Shown here one piece after another: positions 8,751-17,455 of a stretch of 64,000 nt of DNA (the stretch's first letter is position 1; each line of letters begins with the position of its first letter). The translations under genes and the position numbers were made by a program. Origin of the DNA: G963720515 sp963720515 (lineage in GTDB: Bacteria > Actinomycetota > Thermoleophilia > Gaiellales > Gaiellaceae); NCBI GenBank assembly GCA_963720515.1, contig OY970397.1:558001-622000 (forward strand), in the 5' to 3' direction. Under the pieces are notes generated by a model that made no database searches, was not told the DNA's origin, and saw nothing but the letters and a program-made list of their open reading frames with translations.

Positions 8751-8968
8751 CAGACGAAGGTTAGTGGGGGCCTCTCTCGTCCCTTGCTGACGTGGCCCGG
8801 TGCCAGGCAACATGACGTGGCTCGAGAGGACGAGGCCCGCCGGAATCGTTTCGCCATGCGCCCTCGAAACGGGCGCAGGGCAAGTGCGGGTAGCCCGGCT
8901 GTCCAAAGCGCCCACGTGGCCGTGCGAGGCACGGGGCCACGCCCTTCGGGATCGCCGGACGCCGGTGG
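8751..8968. other. Intergenic gap with ridA-distal hairpin
   Basis: 218 bases between ridA and the nucleotidyltransferase gene. Positions 8915-8941 form a strong stem (CGTGGCC-GTGC, loop GAG, GCAC-gg-GGCCACG) downstream of the ridA stop on the minus strand; it has no T-run, so terminator function is only likely. The promoter of the next gene lies at 8763-8758. Nothing else recognisable. Confidence 0.4.
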
Positions 8969-9358
8969 CTACAGGTGCGCGACGGCGTCGATCTCGATCA
9001 GGAGGCCCGACGGGAGGTAGGCGACCTGCACGGTCGCGCGGGCCGGCGGCTCCGGGCCGACGAACTTCGCGTAGACCTCGTTCATCGCGCCGAAGTCGTC
9101 GAAGTCCGCGAGGAAGATCCCGCACTTCACCAGCTGCTTGAGGCCCGAGCCGGCCTCCTCGAGGATCGCCGAGATGTTCTTCATGACCTGCTCGGTCTGC
9201 GCCTCGATGCCGCCCTCGACCGCCGCGTGCGTCTCGGGGTCGAGCGCGACCTGGCCGGAGACGAACACGAGGTCGCCGAAGATGATCCCCTGCGAGTAGG
9301 GTGCGCCCTGGAACGGGGCCGGTGCGCGATCGGTGCGGACGACGTGCTTGAGCGCCAC
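8969..9358 (-). CDS. ridA: RidA-family enamine/imine deaminase
   Basis: 129 residues covering a full RidA (YjgF/YER057c/UK114) domain: PFQGAPYSQGI, FVSGQVALDPET, QVMKNISAILEEAGSGL, and the conserved Arg in PPARATVQVAYLPSGLLIEIDAVA. It should hydrolyse reactive 2-aminoacrylate made by PLP enzymes. The GTG start has TACACT (9370-9365) six bases upstream and no ribosome binding site. It follows murA on the same strand. Confidence 0.9.
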   Translation of the reverse strand: MALKHVVRTDRAPAPFQGAPYSQGIIFGDLVFVSGQVALDPETHAAVEGGIEAQTEQVMKNISAILEEAGSGLKQLVKCGIFLADFDDFGAMNEVYAKFVGPEPPARATVQVAYLPSGLLIEIDAVAHL

Positions 9359-9377
9359 GGCGCGAGTGTAGAGCCTC

Positions 9378-10700
9378 TTAGCCCTCGACGCGCTCGATCG
9401 ACGCCCCGAGCGCGCGGAGCCGCTCGTCGATCCGCTCGTAGCCGCGGTCGATCTGTCCGATGTTCCCGATCGTCGAGGTGCCCTCGGCGCAGAGGCTCGC
9501 GATCAGCATCGCCATGCCGGCGCGGATGTCAGGGCTCTCCATCCGCTCACCGTAGAGCTTCGTCGGCCCGTTCACGATGGCGCGGTGCGGGTCGCAGAGG
9601 ATGATCCGCGCGCCCATGTTGACGAGCTTGTCCACGAAGAAGAGCCGGTTCTCGAACATCTTCTCGAAGATCAGGATCGTCCCCTGCGCCTGGGTCGCGA
9701 CCGCGAGCGCGATCGACGTCAGGTCGGCGGCGAACGCGGGCCACGGGCCGTCCTCGATCTTCGGGATCTGCGAGCCGAGGTCGTCGCGGATCGTGAGCTC
9801 CTGGCCGCCGGGGACGCGCACCGACGAGCCGACGACCTCCGCCGCGATCCCGAGCCGGTCGAAGCCGGGCCACATGGCCACCAGGTCCTCCGCGCGGACG
9901 TCCTCGATCACGATCTCGCCCTTGGTGACGACGCCGAGGCCGATGAAGCTCGCGACCTCGATGTGGTCGGGGCAGATGCGCCACTCGCCGCCGCGCAGGC
10001 GCTCGACGCCCTGGATCCGCACGACGTTCGACCCGATGCCCTCGATCTGCGCGCCGAGCGAGACGAGGAAGCGGCAGAGGTCCTGCACGTGAGGCTCGCA
10101 GGCGGCGTTCCCGATCACGGTCTCGCCCTTGGCGAGCACGGCCGCCATGATCGCGTTCTCCGTGCCCGTCACCGACGCCTCGTCGAGGAACAGGTGGCGC
10201 CCGATGAGCCCGTCCGTCTGCATGCGGAAGGTGCGGTTCGTGTGAATGCGCGCTCCGAGGCGCTCGAGCGCGTCGATGTGCACGTCGAGCCGACGCCGGC
10301 CGATCACGTCGCCCCCGGGCGGCGGGACGATCGCCTCGCCGGCGCGCGCGAGCAGCGGGCCCGCGAGCAGCACCGACGCGCGGATGCGGGCGCAGAGCTC
10401 CTCGTCGAGCTCCGTCTTTGCGAGGCGCTCCGCGTGGATCACGATCTCGCCTCCGCCCCGGTCCTCGATCGAGACCCCGAGGTCGGCGACGATCTCGAGC
10501 ATCGTCGCGACGTCGAGGATGAGCGGCACGTTCGTGAGCACGATCGGCTCGTCCGTGAGCAGGCACGCGGCGATGATCGGGAGCGCGGCGTTCTTGTTCC
10601 CGGACGCGCGGATCGAGCCGTGGAGCTGCCGTCCGCCCTCGATCACGAAGGACTGGGAGGCGGTGTCGGTCGACAGGTGTTCGGTGAGCACGGAGTCCAC
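9378..10700 (-). CDS. murA: UDP-N-acetylglucosamine 1-carboxyvinyltransferase (fosfomycin-insensitive type)
   Basis: First committed step of peptidoglycan synthesis (enolpyruvyl transfer to UDP-GlcNAc). About 440 residues; SGNKNAALPI near the N-terminus, ITGTEN-like VTGTENAIMAAV, and the late RAGMAMLIASLCAEG region are all present. The catalytic loop reads PPPGGDVIGRR, so the usual Cys is Asp (near residue 131), as in mycobacteria and chlamydiae, which makes such enzymes resistant to fosfomycin. Start uncertain: GTG at 10706, 10700 or 10691. A TAGGAT box at 10740-10735 would give a leader of about 30 bases. Confidence 0.9.
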   Translation of the reverse strand: MDSVLTEHLSTDTASQSFVIEGGRQLHGSIRASGNKNAALPIIAACLLTDEPIVLTNVPLILDVATMLEIVADLGVSIEDRGGGEIVIHAERLAKTELDEELCARIRASVLLAGPLLARAGEAIVPPPGGDVIGRRRLDVHIDALERLGARIHTNRTFRMQTDGLIGRHLFLDEASVTGTENAIMAAVLAKGETVIGNAACEPHVQDLCRFLVSLGAQIEGIGSNVVRIQGVERLRGGEWRICPDHIEVASFIGLGVVTKGEIVIEDVRAEDLVAMWPGFDRLGIAAEVVGSSVRVPGGQELTIRDDLGSQIPKIEDGPWPAFAADLTSIALAVATQAQGTILIFEKMFENRLFFVDKLVNMGARIILCDPHRAIVNGPTKLYGERMESPDIRAGMAMLIASLCAEGTSTIGNIGQIDRGYERIDERLRALGASIERVEG

Positions 10701-10733
10701 AGGCACAAAGCGGGCCGCTCGGCCCCGGCGGGC

Positions 10734-10740
10734 TATCCTA
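10734..10740. promoter_or_regulatory. Bidirectional -10 element, murA / HD-domain gene
   Basis: The heptamer TATCCTA reads TATCCT on the plus strand (11 bases before the ATG at 10751) and TAGGAT on the minus strand facing murA. The two TAnnnT boxes are offset by one base, so a single site may serve both divergent genes. Confidence 0.5.
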
Positions 10741-10750
10741 CCCCGCTCCA

Positions 10751-11338
10751 ATGGAAGTGACGCGCGACCGAGCCTGGCAGACGCTCACGACCTACACGAA
10801 GAGCGAGGCGCTCCTCCGCCACGCCCTCGCCGTGGAGGCCGCGGTCGGCGGCTACGCCGTGCGATTCGGCGAGGACGAGGAGCTCTGGCGCGCCACCGCG
10901 CTCCTCCACGATTTCGACTACGAGATCCACCCGACGCTCGACAAGCACCCGCAGGACGGCGCGCGGATCCTCCGCGAGGAGGGCTGGCCCGACGAGGTCG
11001 TCGAGTCGGTGCTGTCCCACGCCGAGCACCTCGAGATGCCGCGCGACACGCCGCTCAAGAGGACGCTGTTCGCGTGCGACGAGCTCGCCGGCTTCATCCA
11101 TGCGTGCGGTCTCGTGCGGCCGACGGGGATCGACGGGCTCGAGCCGAAGTCGGTGAGGAAGAAGCTGAAGCAACCGTCGTTCGCGGCCGGTGTGCACCGC
11201 GACGAGGTGTACGCGGGCGCCGAGGGGCTCGGGATCGAGCTCGACGACCACATCCGCAACGTGATCGAGTCCATGCAGCCGATCGCAGCCGAGCTCGGGC
11301 TCCGGACGGCCGCGACCGCCGGGGAGGCGAGCGTATGA
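10751..11338 (+). CDS. HD-domain phosphohydrolase-like protein
   Basis: 195 residues. The first half is an HD domain (LLRHALAVEAAV..., LLHDFDYEIHP, then SHAEH) with the metal-binding HD pair at about residues 56-57. The substrate is unknown; relatives are often annotated as hydrolases of nucleotides. It heads a three-gene run: its TGA overlaps the ATG of the next gene (ATGA at 11335-11338). It appears leaderless (TATCCT at 10734-10739). Confidence 0.75.
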   Translation: MEVTRDRAWQTLTTYTKSEALLRHALAVEAAVGGYAVRFGEDEELWRATALLHDFDYEIHPTLDKHPQDGARILREEGWPDEVVESVLSHAEHLEMPRDTPLKRTLFACDELAGFIHACGLVRPTGIDGLEPKSVRKKLKQPSFAAGVHRDEVYAGAEGLGIELDDHIRNVIESMQPIAAELGLRTAATAGEASV

Positions 11339-11775
11339 AGGTGACGATGATGCTGTGCGACTACGCGCAGGTCGCGGACGGCAAGCTGACCATCGTGGGC
11401 GGCGGCTGGTCGGTGACCGGGCCGCTGCCGGCGCCGTTCGCCCTCGCGCTGCTCTTCGAGGTGCCGTGGGACCGCGCGAACGTGCGCCATCGCTTCCGGC
11501 TCGACCTCGTGGACCAGGACGGCCACGTGGTCTTCATCCCGACCGACGAGGGCGAGGAGCCGATGGCGATCGAGGGCGAGTTCGAGGCGGGGCGCCCGCC
11601 GGGGCTCAAGCCCGGGACGCCGCTCGATGTGCCGATCGCGATCAACCTGCCCGGCCCGCCCATCCCGCCGGGCGGCCGCTTCGAGTGGCGCCTGAGCGTC
11701 AACGGCGAGAGCAACGAGGACTGGCGCCTCCCGTTCTCGACGCGAACCGAGGAAGAGCTCACCGAGCCGGCGTAG
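11335..11775 (+). CDS. DUF6941-like protein of unknown function
   Basis: 146 residues, predicted cytoplasmic and beta-rich. The N-terminus MKVTMMLCDYAQVADGKL followed by IVGGGWS is typical of a small uncharacterised family (I believe DUF6941). Middle segments resemble an immunoglobulin-like beta sandwich (FRLDLVDQDGHVVF, FEWRLSVNGE). Its ATG overlaps the HD gene's stop and its TAG overlaps the next gene's GTG by one base, so the three are almost certainly co-translated. No function can be stated. Confidence 0.7.
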   Translation: MKVTMMLCDYAQVADGKLTIVGGGWSVTGPLPAPFALALLFEVPWDRANVRHRFRLDLVDQDGHVVFIPTDEGEEPMAIEGEFEAGRPPGLKPGTPLDVPIAINLPGPPIPPGGRFEWRLSVNGESNEDWRLPFSTRTEEELTEPA

Positions 11776-12209
11776 TGGCTGGGGACGCCGCGCCGCTGGC
11801 CCGCAAGCTCGGCGTGCGCGCCGGCCTGCGGCTCCTCGCGCTCGACCCGCCGGCGGGATTCCGCGACTCGCTCGCGCCGCTGCCGGAGGGCGCCGAGGTC
11901 GCTGAGGAGCCGGCCGCGGGCGGGACGTTCGACGTGGTGGTCGGGTTCGTCGCGGCGCGCGCGGAGGTGGCGGAGACGGCCGAGACCGCGCGGGCGGTGC
12001 TAGCGGACGGCGGGGTCCTCTGGCTCGCCTATCCGAAGGGCGGCTCCGGCGTGGAGACGGACCTGTCGCGCGACCGCGGCTGGGAACCGCTCGGTGACGC
12101 GGGATGGCGGCCGGTGTCGAACGTCGCCGTGGACGAGGTGTGGTCGGCGCTTCGCTTCCGTCCGGAGTCCGAGGTGGGGACGCGTGGCACGCATCCGCGT
12201 TCAGTCTGA
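11775..12209 (+). CDS. DUF3052-like protein
   Basis: 144 residues. The sequence LARKLGVRAGLRLLALDPP, the FDVVVGFVAARAEV strand, LADGGVLWLAYPKGGSG and the C-terminal AVDEVWSALRF match the DUF3052 pattern, a methyltransferase-like fold without an obvious SAM-binding GxGxG. Function unknown. Start GTG at 11775 shares its G with the preceding TAG. A copy of the dispersed repeat follows immediately. Confidence 0.7.
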   Translation: MAGDAAPLARKLGVRAGLRLLALDPPAGFRDSLAPLPEGAEVAEEPAAGGTFDVVVGFVAARAEVAETAETARAVLADGGVLWLAYPKGGSGVETDLSRDRGWEPLGDAGWRPVSNVAVDEVWSALRFRPESEVGTRGTHPRSV

Positions 12210-12313
12210 CGCGCGGGATTGAGGGCTCCCAGCCCACCCCCAACCAGCCATCATGCTAAGTCGAAAAGGCGCACGTGTCTGTCACGGAAGTGCGCCGAAA
12301 GTGCGCCAATTGC
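12210..12313 (+). repeat. Dispersed intergenic stem-loop repeat, copy A
   Basis: Begins GAGGGCTCCCAGCCCACCCC, continues CAACCAGCCATCATGCTAA and ends with the core GTGTCTGTCACGGAAGTGCGCC. GGGCT-ccc-AGCCC can pair, and GGCGCAC (12268-12274) pairs perfectly with GTGCGCC (12290-12296). It fills the gap between two convergent genes. Related copies lie near 17.5, 20.1, 27.9, 36.0, 43.4, 51.0 and 55.1 kb. Confidence 0.8.
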
Positions 12314-12320
12314 AGGGCCG

Positions 12321-13397
12321 TTATAGCCCTGCGGCGAGCCGCTCCAGATCCTCCTCGCTCGTCCAGTGCCCGCAGGACGCGCGTACCCAGCCAGCCTGCG
12401 GGAGGTCCCGGACGATGACGCCTGCTTCGGCCAGCCGCTCGACCACCTCGGCCGGCGGATCGCGCGGCTCGAAGCTCACGAGCGTCGCCTGGCCGGGCTC
12501 GGTGACGACGCGCGCGCGCTCCGACACGAGCTCGCGGCAGCGCTCGGTCGCCGCGCGGGCGAGCGCGAACCGCTCCTCCCCCACCTCCGCGGCGAAGTCG
12601 AGCGACGCGAGGAGCCCCGCGAGCGAGCCGGGCGGCGTCCAGCTCGCCTCGAATCGCCGCGCGTCGGGCTGGGGCTCCCACTCGAAGCTCGCCCAGGAGA
12701 AGTACGACGGCGCCCGCATCCGGAGCTGGTCGAGCCGCTCGGGCCGCACGTACAGCGCGCCGGTCGCGTCCGGGCCGCAGAGCCACTTCTGGCCGGACAC
12801 GGTGTAGAAGTCGATCTCGCCCACGTCCACGGGGATCGCCCCGGCCGCCTGGGCACCGTCCACGAGCAGCGGCACCTCGCGCCCGGCGAGCTGCTCGACC
12901 GGGATCACCTGGCCCGTCGTCCAGATGACGTGCGAGAGCGCGACGAGGCGCGTCGCGGGCGTGATCTCGCGCTCGATCGCCTCGATCGCATCCGCCGCCG
13001 GAACCGCGCTCACGGCAGCCTCGCGGATCCGGGCCCCCGACGCCCGCAGGCCGCCGAGGAGGCCCGGGTGCTCGGCGTCGGTCGTCACGACCTCGTCCTC
13101 GGGGCCGAGCCCGAGGCCCGAGAAGACGATGTTGCAGCCCTCGGTCGTCGAGGTCGTGATCGCGAGCGCGGACGCGTCGGCGCCGATCAGCGTGCCGATG
13201 ACCTCGCGCAGCCGCGTCCGCATCCCGATGACCTCCTCGAAGAACGCCTGGCCGAAGCGCCCCTCGTCGAGCGAGCGCCGCGTCCACTCGGTTATCGCGT
13301 CCGCCGTGCGGCGCGGCAGCGGGCCGAAGGTGCCCGCGTTCAGATATGCGAGCCGGGTGAGGACAGGGAACTCGGCACGGATCTCCTCGAGCGTCAC
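12321..13397 (-). CDS. Class V aminotransferase (cysteine desulfurase/epimerase-like)
   Basis: 358 residues, PLP-dependent fold type I. YLNAGTFGPLP opens the fold, TTSTTEGCNIV binds the cofactor phosphate, LVDGAQAAGAIPVDV carries the PLP-contacting Asp, and SGQKWLCGP has the Schiff-base Lys. The mobile cysteine loop of SufS-type desulfurases is not evident, and the closest general resemblance is to isopenicillin-N-epimerase/selenocysteine-lyase-like enzymes, so the substrate is open. GTG start overlaps the TGA of the upstream phosphatase gene (GTGA). Confidence 0.8.
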   Translation of the reverse strand: MTLEEIRAEFPVLTRLAYLNAGTFGPLPRRTADAITEWTRRSLDEGRFGQAFFEEVIGMRTRLREVIGTLIGADASALAITTSTTEGCNIVFSGLGLGPEDEVVTTDAEHPGLLGGLRASGARIREAAVSAVPAADAIEAIEREITPATRLVALSHVIWTTGQVIPVEQLAGREVPLLVDGAQAAGAIPVDVGEIDFYTVSGQKWLCGPDATGALYVRPERLDQLRMRAPSYFSWASFEWEPQPDARRFEASWTPPGSLAGLLASLDFAAEVGEERFALARAATERCRELVSERARVVTEPGQATLVSFEPRDPPAEVVERLAEAGVIVRDLPQAGWVRASCGHWTSEEDLERLAAGL

Positions 13398-14113
13398 GCG
13401 ATCACCGCCTCGACGGGCGCGTGGTCGGAGAGGAGCACGCCGCCGTCGCGGCGCCGCTCCTTCGGCCATGCCTCGGGCCTGCGCGAGAAGTCGAGCCCGC
13501 GTGTGAGGATCTGGTCGATCCCGGGCAGCGGCGGCGAGTAGCCGTCGACACTGAAGCCCGCCATGTTGAAGTCGCCGCAGAGGACGCAGCGCGACGCATC
13601 GGCGACGAACTGGACAGCGCGCGCGACTTCGCCGGGCGCCGACATGGGATCGTTCGCCGCGTGGAGGTTCGCGACCGTCAGGCGGCGCCCGTCCGCGTCC
13701 TCGACCTCGACCGCCTGGCACACGCGCTGCTGCGCGCCGTACCGCAGCCAGTCCCAGCGGCCGACGCCCGGGTTCAGGAGCAGGAGCTCCTGACCGTGGA
13801 GCGCGAGCTCCTTGCGGACGAGGATCACGTTCGCCTGCCCCGTGACGAGCGAGCGCATCCGGGCGGGGCTCACGGCGGTGACGATCTTGGCGAGCGGCGC
13901 GACGAGGAGCGCCGGCACCGTCACGGCCCAGCGCGCCGCCATCCCGCTCCACCGCTCGATCCGGCCGAGCGCCCAGAGCGGCACCTCCTGGAGCGCGACG
14001 ACGTCGGGCCGGTCGGCAGTCACCAGCTCGATCATCCGCTCGAGGTACGTGCGGCCGCCGGCCGGCGACGAACGCCCGTGGTAGACGTTCCAGGTGCGGA
14101 CGAGGAGCGGCAC
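13394..14113 (-). CDS. Endonuclease/exonuclease/phosphatase family protein
   Basis: 239 residues with the EEP motifs in order: RTWNVYHG, DVVALQEV (metal-binding Glu), NLHAANDP, CGDFNMAG and the final SDHAPVEAVI. It should hydrolyse phosphoester bonds (DNA, lipid or other); no further specificity is visible. It appears leaderless: TACACT at 14127-14122 lies eight bases before GTG 14113. It is divergent from the small gene at 14138. Confidence 0.8.
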   Translation of the reverse strand: MPLLVRTWNVYHGRSSPAGGRTYLERMIELVTADRPDVVALQEVPLWALGRIERWSGMAARWAVTVPALLVAPLAKIVTAVSPARMRSLVTGQANVILVRKELALHGQELLLLNPGVGRWDWLRYGAQQRVCQAVEVEDADGRRLTVANLHAANDPMSAPGEVARAVQFVADASRCVLCGDFNMAGFSVDGYSPPLPGIDQILTRGLDFSRRPEAWPKERRRDGGVLLSDHAPVEAVIA

Positions 14114-14120
14114 GGGCGCG

Positions 14121-14127
14121 TAGTGTA
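14121..14127. promoter_or_regulatory. Bidirectional -10 element at 14.12 kb
   Basis: The heptamer TAGTGTA gives TAGTGT on the plus strand, 11 bases before ATG 14138, and TACACT on the minus strand, eight bases before GTG 14113. This is the same geometry as at 10734 and 39186. Confidence 0.55.
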
Positions 14128-14137
14128 GGCGGCTCGA

Positions 14138-14446
14138 ATGCCTTTCCGGCGCGACCGCTTCGCCGACGTCGTCGATCGGCAGCTCGACCTCTTCGAGCGC
14201 GAACGTGACGACCTCATCGCCGCCGCCGCGGCGGCCCTCCGCGCCTACCACGCCGCCGACCGCGACGACGCCCCGGCCCACTACGAGCGCTACGAGGACG
14301 CGGTCGAGGAGGGCACGGATGAGCTCATCGAGCTCCGTGACGCCTACGCCCAGACGCTCGACGACGACACCGCCGAGGAGTACCGCGACGCGTTCAACCG
14401 GCGCGCGCGGAAGCGGCTTCCGGACTTCGGCGTCGACCTCGACTGA
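14138..14446 (+). CDS. Small charged helical protein, unknown
   Basis: 102 residues, very rich in Asp, Glu, Arg and Ala, and predicted almost wholly alpha-helical. No domain was recognised. No signal peptide or membrane segment. The start is supported by a TAGTGT box with leaderless spacing. It stands alone between divergent and co-directional neighbours. Confidence 0.6.
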   Translation: MPFRRDRFADVVDRQLDLFERERDDLIAAAAAALRAYHAADRDDAPAHYERYEDAVEEGTDELIELRDAYAQTLDDDTAEEYRDAFNRRARKRLPDFGVDLD

Positions 14447-14501
14447 GCCGGCGGCGCCGCGCAAAGAGTGTGGCTAGCCGTATCCCGCATTTCGCGGATG
14501 G

Positions 14502-14873
14502 ATGCGACGATGTGAGCACGTGGCCACCAGGGTTCTCATCGTGGACGACCATCCGAGCTTCCGGGCGACGGCGAGGGCCCTCCTCGAGGCGGAGGGATAC
14601 GAGGTCGTCGGCGAGGCCGAGAACGGCGTCCAGGCGCTCCAGAAGGCGAAGGAGCTCGAGCCGGACCTCGTGCTCCTCGACGTCCAGCTCCCCGACTTCG
14701 ACGGGTTCCAGGTCGCCGCGCAGCTCACGGTCGGCGGCGGCGGCCCCGCCGTCGTGCTCACGTCGAGCCGGGATGCCGCCGACTTCGGGCCGCTCATCAC
14801 GCAGAGCGGCGCGCGCGGCTTCGTGCCGAAGGCGGAGTTGTCGGGTGGCGCGCTCGCTACTTTGATCCGGTGA
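14502..14873 (+). CDS. Single-domain response regulator (REC only)
   Basis: 123 residues comprising only a receiver domain: VLIVDDHPSF (acidic pocket), LVLLDVQLPDFDGF (phosphoacceptor Asp), VVLTSS (Thr/Ser switch) and FVPKAEL (conserved Lys). There is no output domain. Start may be ATG 14502 or GTG 14520. Its TGA overlaps the GTG of the kinase gene (GTGA, 14870-14873), so the two are co-translated and this protein is probably the kinase's partner or a phosphate sink. Confidence 0.85.
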   Translation: MRRCEHVATRVLIVDDHPSFRATARALLEAEGYEVVGEAENGVQALQKAKELEPDLVLLDVQLPDFDGFQVAAQLTVGGGGPAVVLTSSRDAADFGPLITQSGARGFVPKAELSGGALATLIR

Positions 14874-17377
14874 TCACCCGAAGCGCGCTCGCGGTCTGGA
14901 CGCTTGCCCTCCTCGCGGCCGTGGCGAGCGGCTTCGTCATCGCGACGACCAACCACTCCGACGATTTCACGATCCGGGCCGCGCTCTCGACCGCGGTGGG
15001 TGTCGTCTTCGTCGCCGCCGGCCTCGTCGTCCGCGCCCGCCGCCCGGACAACCGCACCGGGACGATCATGGTGCTCACCGGGTTCGCGTGGTTCCTGAAC
15101 GCGCTCACCCAGGCGAACCAGTCGATCCCGTTCACGGCGGGCGTCATGTTGAACGACCTCCCGTGGGCCTTCTTCGCGTGGCTCGTGCTCGCGTACCCGA
15201 CCGGACGCCTCGAGGGGAAGGCGAGCAAGGCGGTCGTCTGGACCGCGTTCGCGGCGACTCTCGTCCTCCGGCCGCTGTGGACGCTCTTCGCCGACCTCGA
15301 GCCGGACCATCCCGGCGGCCCGGCGAACGCGGTGCTCGTCTCCGAGCGGCCGGGCATCGCCGACCCGGTGCTCTTCGTCGAGCAGATGATCGCGATCGGC
15401 CTGATCGGCGTCGCGCTCGGCATCCTCTTCTTCCGCTGGCGCGCGGCCGCGCCCGCGCTCAGGCGCACCCTCTCCCCCGTCTTCTTCACGTTCGGCCTGA
15501 CCGTCGTCCTCCTCGCGATCGCCGTTCTCTGGGACGTGCTCTCGATCGGCAACCCGCAGATCCCCTACACGATCGCCCTCACGGCCCTCCTCCTCGTCCC
15601 GGTCGGGTTCGCGGCCGGGCTGCTCCAGACGCGGCTCGCCCGCGCGAACGTGAGCCGGCTCCTCCTCGAGCTCGACGACGCACGCGAGCCCGGCGATCTC
15701 CGCGACGCGATCGCGCGGGCGCTCCGCGACCCGACCCTCGACCTCGCGTACTGGATCCCGGAGCAGCAGGTCTTCGTCGGCCCCGACGGCCGCGCCGTCG
15801 AGCTGCCGACCGACCCGAACGGTCCGCGGGTCGCGACCGTGGTCGAGCGCGACGGCGAGATGGTCGCCACGATCATCCACGACCGGTCGCTCCTCGAGGA
15901 CACCGCAACCCTTGACGCGGTCGGCGCGGCGGCCGGCCTTGCGCTCGACAACGAGCGGCGCGTCACGGAGCTGACGAGGGCCGAGGCGCGGACGCGCGCA
16001 CTCCTCGACGCGCTGCCGGACGTGATGGTGCGCGTGGACCGCGACGGCCGATACCTGGACGTGCACTCCCACCGTGAGGAGGACGACCTCCTCGCGCCGG
16101 ACCGCGTCCTCGTCGGCCAGACGCTCCACGAGGTGCTGCCCGACGAGATGGCGGACAAACTCCTCGACTGCATCCGCGGCCTCGCGCCCGACAGCCCGGC
16201 CGAGACCGTCGAATACCACCTGGAGGCCGAGGGCGAGCGGCACACGTTCGAGGCGCGCATCGCGCCGCTCGGGATGGACGAGGCCGTCCTCGTCGTCCGC
16301 GAGATCACCGAGCGCAAGGTGCGAGAGGTCCAGGTGCTGCAGCTCGAGGGCGAGCTCGAGGCGCGCTTTGCCGACCTGCAGCGCGAGCGCGAGCTCGTGC
16401 GCGCGGTCGTCCAGTCGGCACCGAGCTTCTTCTGCCTGATCGACCTGAGCGGCTGCGTAACCCGCTTCAATGTCGCGCTCGAACGGGCGTCGGGAATCCT
16501 CGACGACGACGAGGTCCGCGGCCGGCTCTTCTGGGACGTGTTCGTCGCGCCCGAGGACCGGGACGAGTTTCGCCGCGTCGTGGTCGGCGCCGCGGCGGCC
16601 GGGCAGGCGACGCGGGAGCGCGAGAGCCAGTGGGTCGCGCCCGGCGGCGAGACGATGGACGTGGCCTGGTCGGTCTCGCCGCTCGAGAACGTCGGCGGCG
16701 ACGAGAACCGGTCCCTGATCACGGGCATCGACGTCACGGAGCGCAAGCGCCAGCAGGCGAAGCTCCGGCAGTCGCGCGCGCGGATCGTCGAAGCCGCGAG
16801 CATCGAGCGGCGGCGCCTCGAACGCAACCTCCACGACGGCGCGCAGCAACGGCTCGTGTCGCTCTCGCTCTCCCTTCGGCTCGCGCAGGCGCGGATCACG
16901 AAGGATCCGGAGAGCGCGGAGGCGCTCCTGAACGCCGCCGCCGACGAGCTCGCGCACGCGCTCGAGGAGCTCCGTGAGCTCGCGCGCGGCATCCACCCCG
17001 CCGTGCTCACCGACCGCGGGCTCGAGCCGGCGCTCCAGGCGCTCCTCTCACGTGCGCCGATGTCCGTGACGCTCGCCGAGGCGCCGGAGGAGCGGCTGCC
17101 CGAGGCAGTCGAGGCGGCCGCCTACTACGTCGTCGCCGAGGCGCTCACGAACGTGGCCAAGTACGCGCAGGCCTCGTCCGCGACCGTGCGGGTCGTGCGC
17201 GAGAACGGACGCGCGGTGGTCGAGATCGCCGACGACGGCGTCGGCGGAGCCGACCCGACGAACGGCTCGGGCCTCCGCGGCCTCGCCGACCGCGTCGAGG
17301 CGCTCGATGGGCGGCTGAACGTCGAGAGCGAGCCCGGCAACGGGACGACCATCCGCGCCGAGATCCCGGTGGGCTAA
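14870..17377 (+). CDS. Membrane sensor histidine kinase with two PAS domains, NarL/DesK type
   Basis: 835 residues. About eight hydrophobic segments fill residues 1-250; a GAF-like region follows, then two PAS domains (about 365-490 and 500-630) and a HisKA_3 domain whose phosphoacceptor is in RRRLERNLHDGAQQRLVSL. The ATPase domain has EALTNVAKYA (N box), ADDGVGG and GLRGLADRVEALDG (G boxes). HisKA_3 kinases normally phosphorylate LuxR-type regulators, and one is encoded 200 bases downstream. The stimulus cannot be inferred. A perfect GC hairpin follows the stop. Confidence 0.88.
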   Translation: MITRSALAVWTLALLAAVASGFVIATTNHSDDFTIRAALSTAVGVVFVAAGLVVRARRPDNRTGTIMVLTGFAWFLNALTQANQSIPFTAGVMLNDLPWAFFAWLVLAYPTGRLEGKASKAVVWTAFAATLVLRPLWTLFADLEPDHPGGPANAVLVSERPGIADPVLFVEQMIAIGLIGVALGILFFRWRAAAPALRRTLSPVFFTFGLTVVLLAIAVLWDVLSIGNPQIPYTIALTALLLVPVGFAAGLLQTRLARANVSRLLLELDDAREPGDLRDAIARALRDPTLDLAYWIPEQQVFVGPDGRAVELPTDPNGPRVATVVERDGEMVATIIHDRSLLEDTATLDAVGAAAGLALDNERRVTELTRAEARTRALLDALPDVMVRVDRDGRYLDVHSHREEDDLLAPDRVLVGQTLHEVLPDEMADKLLDCIRGLAPDSPAETVEYHLEAEGERHTFEARIAPLGMDEAVLVVREITERKVREVQVLQLEGELEARFADLQRERELVRAVVQSAPSFFCLIDLSGCVTRFNVALERASGILDDDEVRGRLFWDVFVAPEDRDEFRRVVVGAAAAGQATRERESQWVAPGGETMDVAWSVSPLENVGGDENRSLITGIDVTERKRQQAKLRQSRARIVEAASIERRRLERNLHDGAQQRLVSLSLSLRLAQARITKDPESAEALLNAAADELAHALEELRELARGIHPAVLTDRGLEPALQALLSRAPMSVTLAEAPEERLPEAVEAAAYYVVAEALTNVAKYAQASSATVRVVRENGRAVVEIADDGVGGADPTNGSGLRGLADRVEALDGRLNVESEPGNGTTIRAEIPVG

Positions 17378-17391
17378 CGGCTCCCGCGTCC

Positions 17392-17413
17392 AGGCGGCCG
17401 CCCGCGGCCGCCT
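17392..17413 (+). terminator. GC hairpin after the histidine kinase gene
   Basis: AGGCGGCCG / CGGCCGCCT with a four-base loop, 15 bases after the kinase stop. No T-run follows, so it is a candidate only. Confidence 0.45.
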
Positions 17414-17455
17414 CCTCCACCCGGAAGGCGCCGTGCGTCCCTCCCTCCCCGATCG

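Noticed and set aside
8800..9141. Plus-strand ORF opposite ridA
   Set aside because: It covers ridA antisense, has biased Arg composition and no recognisable domain.
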